The position numbers were made by a program, and so were the translations under genes. The notes beneath the pieces are model-generated. The model was not told the DNA's origin. It worked only from the letters and a program-made list of their open reading frames with translations, and made no database searches. A DNA stretch of 64,000 nucleotides from Dysidea avara (lineage: Eukaryota > Porifera > Demospongiae > Dictyoceratida > Dysideidae). Location of the stretch: NCBI RefSeq assembly GCF_963678975.1, contig NC_089272.1, positions 18,489,399 to 18,553,398 of the forward strand, read 5' to 3'. Within the stretch, counting starts at the first letter, position 1. Each line of letters begins with the position of its first letter. This document shows, one piece after another, positions 56,393 through 64,000 of this stretch.

Positions 56393-56716
56393 TACCTTTG
56401 AAGCCTTACAATATCAGTGTGGTAAACTCCACTTCTCAGATAGTTGGTCAGTCACTAACACTGGAGTGTAGTGTCACTACTGTGAGAGGTATCACCAGTA
56501 GAGTAGATATTGTGTGGAACAGAAGTGATCAGATGCTTATCACTGTTTCTGGGGTCAATATAAGTTTTTCAAGCAACAATATTACTATATATTCATCTTC
56601 TTATACTATCCCACAATTGAGCACAACTGATGATGGCAGAGTGTACCAGTGTGAGGCAGTGATCAACACTAGTCCATCAATTTCAGTCAGCAGTAATATC
56701 ACTCTACTTAATATAG
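56393..56716 (+). CDS. Ig-domain exon, A domain of pair beta-3
   Basis: A 324 bp phase 1-1 exon: acceptor ACACAG before 56393, donor GTCTGT at 56717. It opens V-P-L-K-P-Y-N-I-S-V-V-N-S-T-S-Q. Core intact with STTDDGRVYQCEA. Variable block: W-N-R-S-D-Q-M-L-I-T-V-S-G-V-N-I-S, close to alpha-1 in its first residues. It ends S-S-N-I-T-L-L-N-I-G. Confidence 0.92.
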
Positions 56717-56770
56717 GTCTGTGTTTTTCTTCATAACTAGATTTTTTCATGATTATATGAATTTCTTTAG

Positions 56771-57094
56771 TTCCTATTCCTGATGTTTCAGTGATACCAT
56801 TTGGATCAATAGAAGATGGTATGATAGGTAGTCCTCAAGAAATACACTGTATAGTGAGTACAGTTAGTGGTGTGGAGGAGAGTTCAGTAATGATCAGTTG
56901 GTTGGGACCTGGAGGAGACACTATTAAAAATGGCAGTAGAATGATCATCAGCCCAATTACTTCAGTTGACAATGATTACTTTAACACTCTTGAGTTTACT
57001 TACCTGATGGAGGGAGATGAGGGTATATACACTTGTGATGTGAATATATTGGATACCACTGCATCCAAGATTACTGAAATAGGAAATCTCACTG
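56771..57094 (+). CDS. Ig-domain exon, B domain of pair beta-3
   Basis: A 324 bp phase 1-1 exon after a 54 bp intron: acceptor ATTTCTTTAG, donor GTAAGC at 57095. It opens V-P-I-P-D-V-S-V-I-P-F-G-S-I-E-D-G. S-G-V-E-E-S-S replaces S-G-V-E-L-S-S. F strand EGDEGIYTCD. Tail: T-T-A-S-K-I-T-E-I-G-N-L-T-G. Confidence 0.92.
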
Positions 57095-58930
57095 GTAAGC
57101 TATTGTATATGAACACAGCTAAGCTGTGAAAAACTGGTGCAATCTCGAGGTAAATAGGAAAAGGCTAGGGTAGTATATAACCTGCCAATTATGCTGGCAG
57201 CCTGAAAGCATTGAGAATAATGCTAGCATAATAGGCTGAACACTTGAGCTATACCATTAATCGTTGCTCATCAAAATACATATCACAGAAAAAGATTGAT
57301 ATACTCTAATAGAACAGTCAGTAACTCTAGTAGAACAGTCAGGTTGTTGACTGTTGTATTAGAGTATGTCGATCTTTCTGTGAAATGCATTTTGAAAAGT
57401 AAGGATTTATAATCTGTACTTCAGCTACTTACCCATAAAGTGCAAATTTATTAGCAAAACATGGAAACTGAGGCATAAATATTGCGCACAATATTTAGGC
57501 AGAAAAGGGCATGATCAGTAGGTTCCTAGTAATAAAGTCAAATCAAAGCTAGTGGCCAAGGAATGGCTGCATGTTGTTAATGAAACTTTTTTTTGTAATG
57601 ACAGCATCAAAGTGTAGATCTTAAAAATTAATTTAGTGTAGCCATTTCTTAGCTACCATCCAGACATCACAACTTTACTAGGCTTTTTTTAAGGCTGCAC
57701 TCTTTTCACAACCTGACTGTTTCTGCTGTATTTTGCTAGTAGAAATTTCATCCCTGCATCAGTCATGGTTATAATTATATTGACAAGCTACCATAACTCA
57801 CTTTATTTTCGTGCAAAAAAAATTTCATGGTAAAAAAAATTGTGTAAAATTTTTTTGTATGATTTACATGAATGAATGCTCTATTATATAAAAAATTTAG
57901 TGTAAGAAAGTTTCATACATGTTTTTGCATATAAAAATTGCTTTACAACAACAACAAAAAAATAAATTACAGCATATGACTGAAGTATAGGAATTAAATA
58001 TGTCACTAGTATAGCTGCACATGGACAGCTCCAGGAATTGAAGCTGGTTTCCAACCCAGACTTTTTGTGATGTCAGTGCATAGCAGTGTAACTAAAATTA
58101 TGTAGAAAGAAAGGCATACACCTGTACTTTAGTGTGAGAGGTACACTAACATGACAACCATGTCAATCTAGGGGGGCTGGAAGCATGCATCCCGAGGAAA
58201 TTGCTGAAGGTTTGATCCTCTGAAGTTGAATCAGAACATTTCCAACAAAATACAATAAATGCCTGAGTGTTTTATTCGAGTGACTGGTCTATTAGTGTGA
58301 TAGGTGTAGGCAATATTCCTCATTTAGTTGACTGCCATACTAGATATTTAATAGAGCACTTTGATCTTTCCAAGAACACGATGTATGCATGCATTAATGG
58401 TAAAACTATGGAGTATTTTGCTAAAAGAGTGGTTCATCCTCACCTACAGGACTTCAATTAATGATCTAGTCAAGAGGCATTGATGCAGCTATATAATTAT
58501 ATAGTGTCAGGAAAACGTTTCATGTGATGCTTTGTTGCATCTCATATTGATGCTTCAGTATAGTCCAGCAGAAGCATCAAAAATCATGGTGAGAACAGCA
58601 TAGCATATCTACTGTATCTGCAAAGAACAAAAGTATGGAAAAGATAAACCCATACATTAAAAAACATATTCATACAGTGTAATGGTACGTGTATGATACA
58701 TACCATACAGGTGTGGGATGAAAATGTTACCATACACATATGGTATGAAATACATAAATGCTCCAGAACAATAACACAATAATGTTCATTGCCAGCTTTT
58801 TAGTTGCTTAACATAGAGCGTGGCTTAATATTATGAATGCAAATACTTTTAAATGAGAAACAGACCTATACTGCATACATATATAAGCATTGCTATGATT
58901 TAATCTATTAATAGTTACTGTCTTTTTTAG
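57095..58930 (+). other. Intron between beta-3 and gamma-3
   Basis: 1.8 kb. A composite-element head (57112-57725) is split at about 57175-57540 by sequence related to family B (GCATAATAGGC, three CTCTAATAGAAC motifs near 57302-57365). 57725-58930 is AT-rich with a worn foldback fragment near 57980 and no clear element. Confidence 0.6.
57112..57725. repeat. Interrupted foldback head of the composite family
   Basis: ACACAGCTAAGCTGTGAAAA (57113) pairs with ACAACCTGACTGTTTCTG (57708), and GTGGCCAAGGAATGGCTGCA with TAGCCATTTCTTAGCTACCA. The insertion between 57175 and 57540 carries the family B terminus TTATGCTGGCA. Confidence 0.55.
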
Positions 58931-59251
58931 TGCCCACAACATATGGCTTAACTCTCATAGCACATCATGTTCAGATAGTTGGTCAGTCACTAACACTGGA
59001 GTGTAGTGTGACTACTGTGAGAGGTATCACCAGTAGAATGAGTTTTATTTGGAGTAGTAATGGTACTGTTCTCAAAGTGGAAGAAGTGAACATCCAAGAT
59101 TATACTTTACAAAACTTAAATATATACTCCAGCACTTACACTATTGCACTACTGGGTACTGAAGATGATAGAAAGTCATACCAATGTAAAGTATTGATTG
59201 ATGCTCATCCACAAATTATAGAGTTTGGGAATGTAACATTGGATGTGACAG
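58931..59251 (+). CDS. Ig-domain exon, A domain of pair gamma-3
   Basis: A 321 bp phase 1-1 exon: acceptor TCTTTTTTAG before 58931, donor GTATGT at 59252. It opens V-P-T-T-Y-G-L-T-L-I-A-H-H-V. The F strand is G-T-E-D-D-R-K-S-Y-Q-C-K, with Arg in the usual Gly place. Strand C is M-S-F-I-W. Variable block: S-S-N-G-T-V-L-K-V-E-E-V-N. Confidence 0.92.
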
Positions 59252-59306
59252 GTATGTAGTAGATTTTCTCATAGTATAACTTTGCATTAATAATTTATTT
59301 TTGTAG

Positions 59307-59630
59307 TTCCTACTCCTACAGTCAGTATAACACCATCTGGTCCTATACAAGGAGCTATGGTAGGTAGTCCTCAAGATATCCAGTGTACAGTAAGTACAGT
59401 TAGTGGAGTGGAGTTGAGTTCAGTAATGATCAGTTGGATGGGACCTGGAGGAGACACTATTACAAATGATAGTAGAGTGACCATCAGCCCAACTAGTGGT
59501 AGTGGTAACAATTACACTAGTAGTCTCCAGTTTATGTACCTGATGGAGGGAGATGAGGGTACATATGAGTGCAATGTGACGATATTGGAAACTTTTGTAT
59601 CATTTGCAACCACAATAAACAGTGTAATAG
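59307..59630 (+). CDS. Ig-domain exon, B domain of pair gamma-3 (last Ig exon in window)
   Basis: A 324 bp phase 1-1 exon after a 55 bp intron: acceptor TTTTTGTAG, donor GTAAGA at 59631. The core is almost identical in DNA to alpha B domains and to 30314. Tail: T-F-V-S-F-A-T-T-I-N-S-V-I-G, unique. The good donor with phase 1 shows the gene continues beyond it; no further Ig exon, membrane segment or stop-ending last exon was found up to 64000. Confidence 0.92.
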
Positions 59631-59834
59631 GTAAGATAATTGAAAAATAATGCAAAAGCAGATAGTTGTACTAACATCACTAATGCATAGTATCATAATT
59701 CTGATTGCCACTACTTTTACTTTTAGACTAGTTGTAATCAATGAACTATTACTTCATTGTGTCTATGTTAAAATGTTGGATAGACTTTATTACTAGTCCT
59801 TTATTGCTTTAATTGATGCTATTCCACTAAATTT

Positions 59835-60760
59835 ATGTTGCATAAATCAGGGCACAAGATAGTGTGTCATGCTGTCAAGGAAAGCCAATGCATTCGGGTG
59901 TGCTACAAACAACTGTGTATTTTACAGGAACCAAGAAAATACTATTTCACATCTTTGTACCACAGTAATGGCTACACTCCCTCAGGACACTCCCTCAGGG
60001 TGGGATATCTTTTGTTCCAAATTTGAGCTAAATCAATTAAGTGGTTATTGAGATACTCGCCTTCTATGTTTGTCTTATTTCTTATTCTTCTGCAGTTAAT
60101 TTTCTTTTCGCAGCACTTACAAAAATTGCCATAACTCATGCAAGCCTTATTAGATTTTTTCAAATTTGGAGGATGTTAAAGAGCATTTTAATGCATGTGT
60201 GTCTTCTTCCCATTTGTGTACAGATTAGTAGAAATAGAGCAAAGTTACAAACAATTTTCCAAAATTGCAAGTGCAATTTTTTGTCATGTCTGCAGGGTAA
60301 ACTACTGACAGAAACAACTTAAGAATCAATATTCAGATAGGCTAGCCTTGGTAGTATGGCCTTTCTGTGATTTGAAAATACTGAGAGTATTAGCTAAGGA
60401 GATAATATAAATCAACAACCAAACACATGATCAAAATACTCTAATAGAACAGTCACCATAAAGTTTTTAAAAAACCATGCCCAAAAAGCATCAAAAATGT
60501 TCGGGTTCAAACCAGGGACCTCCACACCTATACACACAATGCCTTTACCACTCTGCGAATGTTGTCAGTTGATCATTTAACTTGATTTCTGCACCCTGTA
60601 CCTTATAAATGGAAGTTCTAGTTTACTCCACCAGAATATAATTTCAATGATCTATCCATGGAAATCTAGATTGTTCTAGAACATTCTATGTGCATTGTAT
60701 TAGACATGCTCAGAAAATTGTGGACTTTACTAGAGTAGCTACTAACTTTTCTTAAAAATA
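59835..60760 (-). mobile_element. Composite element with tRNA-like module, minus strand, copy F8
   Basis: The plus strand starts with GCACAAGATAGTGTGTCATGC (tail hairpin remnant), runs through the body (CTTTTCGCAGCACTTACAAAA, CATGTCTGCAGGGTAAACTAC), CTCTAATAGAACAGTCACC at 60431, the tRNA-like module (60503-60568) and TCTAGATTGTTCTAGAACATT near 60665. The foldback head is not seen. Confidence 0.62.
60503..60568 (-). repeat. tRNA-like module in F8
   Basis: On the minus strand GAGTGGTAAAGGCATTG is A-box-like and CCTGGTTTGAACCCG is a good B box. Same family as 32061-32127. Confidence 0.6.
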
Positions 60761-60914
60761 AATAGCCTGGCTACATACCAAACTTACATATATGCTTTAT
60801 TGTTATATTATGATTGCTAAAGCTCATGTGTATGAGTGTAGTGCAATGCCAAATCATTTATAGTTAACTAATAAATAATCAGAATAGAGTCAATTGTCTC
60901 TGCTGCTACAACTA

Positions 60915-61560
60915 GAGCTAGAAATTTGTTCTATGTAGAAATGGTACAGGTGTAGTTGGAAAAAAGCTATATTTGTAAGTGTCATTTCTGATGGACAGTT
61001 TATACTCATGACCTCTGGTAGTGCTGGAATTGTAAATAATGTAATTTGGTAATTGTAGCTCAACTACAGTACTGCCCAGAAGTAACGTTACACTCTTGAG
61101 CAGTTGACACTCGTGTAGCCAATTTTTGACCCGAGATTTCTTTGACATATTTGTGCTAACTAACTCAACATGACATGTGAGCTCCCTCAGGTGGCTGCTC
61201 CAGTAATGATGTACCTTCGGATGTGATGTATTGCAGTCATGCATTGCGTCAAGTCTTGGCCTGGATTTGAGCACTTGCGAGGGATTGTAACGTTACCTCT
61301 GGGTGGTACTGTAAGTTGTGTAGGATCTTAAACAACATTTCTAATTTCAGTATGTTTCTTCTGTGATGTAACATCTCCCATTTTAGGTTGGATAGCATAG
61401 TAGTAACACTGCTGTAAGTTGAAAAATCTGCCATAAAAAATCTTACTGCTCAACGTTGAATAGCTTCAAGCTTATTGATGTTCCTCTGAGTGTGGGGAGC
61501 CCATGCTGTCACTGCTTATCCTACTATGGCCTTACATAAATTTCATAAGCATCTGTTTTG
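60915..61560 (-). pseudogene. Non-LTR retrotransposon RT tail split by a MITE
   Basis: Minus strand: W-A-P-H-T-Q-R-N-I-N-K-L-E-A-I-Q-R, a stop, A-V-R-F-F-M-A-D-F-S-T-Y-S-S-V-T-T-M-L, L-K-W-E and L-E-M-L-F-K-I-L-H-N-L, then after the MITE at 61067-61311 the frame continues with L-Q-L-P-N-Y-I-I-Y, S-T-T-R-G-H and Y-K-Y-S-F-F-P. These are C-terminal motifs of jockey/CR1-type reverse transcriptases. 5'-truncated, with stops. Confidence 0.72.
61067..61311. mobile_element. TA-target MITE in the RT remnant
   Basis: The ends CAGTACTGCCCAGAAGTAAC and, inverted, CAGTACCACCCAGAGGTAAC, followed by GTTACA in both, lie between TA dinucleotides. Removing it brings L-H-N-L next to L-Q-L-P-N-Y in the reverse-transcriptase tail, so its boundaries are supported by the host frame. 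Confidence 0.85.
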
Positions 61561-61849
61561 ACCTTCCTTTGGAAATGGTATGAATTTTGTCTGTATGTAT
61601 ACACAAGAGACACACAAGCAAGGTACTCTAATAGAGCAGTCAGCTTCACTGCAATTTGCTGTCATGTCTACCAGCTAAACTACTTATGCAAACTGGTTGA
61701 ATCTTCTTGCAAGTGTCAGGTAACTATAAACCTTCCATATTGTAATGGAAATCTGTGTAAATATCAATGAGTTGTAATATGAAAACCAACCATACATGCA
61801 TGTACAGAGCGTGTTTCAAGATCCCTTTATGTATTTTTTAAAATTATAA

Positions 61850-62230
61850 TTATGATTAAAGTATCTGGTAAAGGCAGAGCCTGTATACCAGAAGGCCTTA
61901 TAAAGGCCTAAGATGTTTATATTAACTGCACTAAGTATGTTTGAAAAGTAGGAGAAAGAAGAAAAAATCCATGACTGGACCTGGGCAGCCTCGAACCTGC
62001 AGCCATCCGAACGCTCGAACGCTTACAGGAGTCTGCCAGGCGGTCAGGATATTTTCTTCTGACTATTTTCATGTATTTGTATCCATAGGAACCCTGGAGA
62101 GTGACTTATTATCTCCAAGTACCCCAAGTGGAACCGAATGGACATTGTTTTATTATGATTAAAGTACCTGGTAAAGGCAGAGCGTGTATACCAGAAGGCC
62201 TTATAAAGGCCTAAGATGTTTATGTATGTG
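61850..62230. repeat. Direct repeat bracketing a tRNA-like block
   Basis: ATGATTAAAGTATCTGGTAA plus AGGCAGAGC and the palindrome AGGCCTTATAAAGGCCT occur at 61852-61925 and again at 62155-62228 with a few changes. Between them, on the minus strand, GCAGGTTCGAGGCTGCC is a B-box-like block near 61990. Layout could be a SINE between long flanking repeats or a partial tandem duplication. Confidence 0.6.
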
Positions 62231-62361
62231 ATGATCACCAACTAGCTAATAAAATTTGCACAAAATTTCAAAATAATACAGGTGTCTTAAAATCTACTGT
62301 AGTTCTTCTGTTTACCTGTAGGAAAAGAAGACTAATGTCAAAAAGCTATACAAATACGATA

Positions 62362-62536
62362 TCTAATCTAACTGTGAAAAGGTGCAGCTTTCCAAAAAAT
62401 AAGCTAGTATGAAAAAGATATGGTATTGTTACAAATTAAGTGAAATTATAATATCATCTACCTTTGATATCACATCTTTTTAATACTAGCCTATTTTTGA
62501 AAGGCCACACCCTGTTTCATAGCTTGACTGTTTTAG
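62362..62536. repeat. Small worn foldback head
   Basis: CTAATCTAACTGTGAAAAGG pairs with CATAGCTTGACTGTTTTAGG, and AAGCTAGTATGAAAAAGATAT with ATCTTTTTAATACTAGC. It is a short copy of the composite-family head without the other modules. Confidence 0.6.
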
Positions 62537-62920
62537 GTTAGATTAAGAACATTGTTATTTAACAACATTGCTATTAGTTAACTCTTTGTAAGTCTACAGT
62601 GAATACTTAGTTTCATACAATTTGGTGCCTCATAAACTAATCTAGTTCCCATTTACATTTTCTTGATGCAGAAATTTGTTTACTCCTGTTAAACAAAATG
62701 ATTTATGATATATATTTAAGTGACCTACATTACACATGGATGTCTATATCTGTGATCATTGTTGATATCCAAATTCAAGTGCACAAGGTAACAGAATGAC
62801 TGGAATAACTAGGCTGATTCCCTAGTTGAGGAAGCAGGTGGTAAATATGATCTTGGTTGTTCCTCTAATTCTGGATTGTGCCTACTTATTGACACAAGGC
62901 TTGGGTTATATTTTATAGTT

Positions 62921-63014
62921 GTAACATGGGCACAAGTGATTTTCCTGATATGTATGCCCAAAGCCTGGGGACTGTGGGCATACATATTACTCAAATCACG
63001 AGTGCCCATGTTAC
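62921..63014. mobile_element. 94 bp hairpin MITE
   Basis: GTAACATGGGCACAAGTGAT and, inverted, GTAACATGGGCACTCGTGAT start both arms, and ATATGTATGCCC pairs inward to a GC-rich loop. It would form a near-perfect stem of about 40 bp. Confidence 0.75.
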
Positions 63015-63469
63015 AGCTGATATGTAACGCTTTTGTTTCAGGCTGATAGCCTTAATGCAATATGCGTGTAACCACTGGATTCATTTTATATGCATGCCTG
63101 AAAGATTCGATTATGGTTAGGCAGTAAGTAACGTTGTAGCTGTGGTTGTTATAATAAATGGACAAGTCCTACGGATATCATGGAAAAGTCGATTAGGGAA
63201 AATTTCTGGGAATTCACAAGTGGTTTAATGCTTTCACGTTGTTTAAAGACTAATCACAGCGAACACTAAAGACCTTAAGGAGTAAGCTTCGTTATAGAGT
63301 GGTTAACTCATGTCCTCCATATAATGTGGGTGTGTCTGCATTAAAAAAAACATGTTGAAATGCTTGTGAATGTACTGTAAGACTAGTTCTCACCTTTAAG
63401 AAATATTTCCCAACTTGTAGAATGGCAAGGATACTGAAATGATTTTATTTCAGTGCTTCTTCTGGTAAC

Positions 63470-64000
63470 GCTTCAATTTTTGCTAATAATCATGTGAATG
63501 GAAAACTCAGACAATTCCCATTACAAATGTAGGGAAGCCACCATGTGGCACTACCATGAATCAGCAACTTGTGCTGTCAGCAAAAATAAATTGGTCACAA
63601 AGGAAGACACAGGTTAGTTAATGAGGCATGCATTGTACATACTGCAATATGCCAAAAGGAACCTGTCGGGCTGAAGTGACATCGAACAGTGAAAAAATCA
63701 ACCACATAGGCTTAGCTGCTATCGAGTTATGCTTGTTTGAAGGAATCATTCAGGCAGTTAGTCAGGCAGTCAGACAACAGAAAATTCCACTAAATAAAAT
63801 AAATTTAAAAATTGTACCTATTTTTTGGAAGTGTTTTTGGTCACACTGAAGGCACTTTTAGGCTTAGCTATACCTAACCTATACTACCAAGGCACCTTGA
63901 AGGTATTGTGAGGCTGGGTTAGGGTGATGTTTTGGCAAGAAAACCCGAACCTTCATGATCCCTAGTATACAGTACTGTCATACTGTATGATATCTTAGTT
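63470..64000. repeat. Family-A right-arm copy running off the window
   Basis: It shares GACAATTCCCATTACAAATG, CACAAAGGAAGACACAGGTTAG, GTGACATCGAACAGTGA, GCTATACCTAACC and the end CATGATCCCTAGTATAC with 42050-43550. The two hAT insertions of that copy are absent here (CAAGGCACCTTGAAGG and GGCTGGGTTAGGGTGAT are continuous), so it shows the empty sites. Confidence 0.7.

Larger units (their letters stand above)
59631..64000 (+). other. Intron or 3' region after the last Ig exon
   Basis: Contains a minus-strand composite element (59835-60760), a retrotransposon tail split by a MITE (60915-61560), a direct repeat bracketing a tRNA-like block (61850-62230), a small head copy (62362-62536), a hairpin MITE (62921-63014) and a family-A half copy (63470-64000). 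62540-62920 and 63015-63470 show nothing recognisable. Confidence 0.65.

Noticed and set aside
1116..59630. Reading each Ig pair as a separate small gene
   Set aside because: Every exon has a good acceptor and donor of the same phase, and none has a start context, stop-ending last exon or polyadenylation signal in a convincing place. One multi-exon gene is simpler, although RNA is needed to exclude mutually exclusive use.

Overview
The window reads as nuclear DNA of an animal, most plausibly a demosponge. It is AT-rich, its genes are split by GT-AG introns, it carries arrays of immunoglobulin-fold exons, and it is packed with animal-type DNA transposons (hAT, PIF/Harbinger, TA-target elements), tRNA-derived SINE-like modules and non-LTR retrotransposon debris. 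No bacterial operon, rRNA gene or CRISPR array is present. The sponge assignment is an inference from gene and repeat style, not proven.

The one large host gene is on the + strand and is open at both ends. From 1116 to 59630 I find 17 exons encoding 22 Ig-like domains in 11 pairs (about 2,360 residues). Every exon begins with two bases of a split codon after AG and ends with one base before GT, so all introns are phase 1 and any exon could be skipped or duplicated without frame loss. Each pair is an A domain (Cys24/Trp40/Cys~85, D-D-G-x-x-Y-Q-C) followed by a B domain (Cys, Trp, E-G-D-E-G-x-Y-x-C). Three pair types recur: alpha (A and B fused in one exon), beta and gamma (A and B in separate exons, usually with a 54-60 bp intron between them). 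Their order is alpha-beta-gamma, alpha-alpha-alpha-beta-gamma, alpha-beta-gamma, so a multi-domain cassette has been duplicated. Frameworks are almost identical in DNA, while a block of about 28 residues in the A domain and the tail of the B domain differ from copy to copy. No signal peptide, transmembrane segment or cytoplasmic part lies in the window.

Layout: 1-7 kb, alpha exon, then an intron with hAT elements; 7.3-22.6 kb, a beta A exon and its B partner separated by a 15 kb intron that is a stack of nested transposons, including a gene-bearing DNA transposon (13.4-16.8 kb) and three retrotransposon remnants; 22.6-30.6 kb, beta B exon, three head-to-tail copies of a composite element built from a foldback head, a ~31 bp minisatellite and a tail, then the gamma pair; 30.6-36.8 kb, two more composite elements with a tRNA-like module, one split by a reverse-transcriptase insertion; 36.8-51.6 kb, alpha, alpha, alpha, beta, gamma with long TIR elements between; 51.6-59.6 kb, alpha, beta, gamma; 59.6-64 kb, further intron or 3' flank with transposon remains.

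Only the Ig gene looks like a live host gene. It would make a cell-surface or secreted adhesion/recognition protein. The rest is transposon-derived, and several insertions can be dated relative to one another because an uninterrupted copy of the target exists elsewhere in the window.
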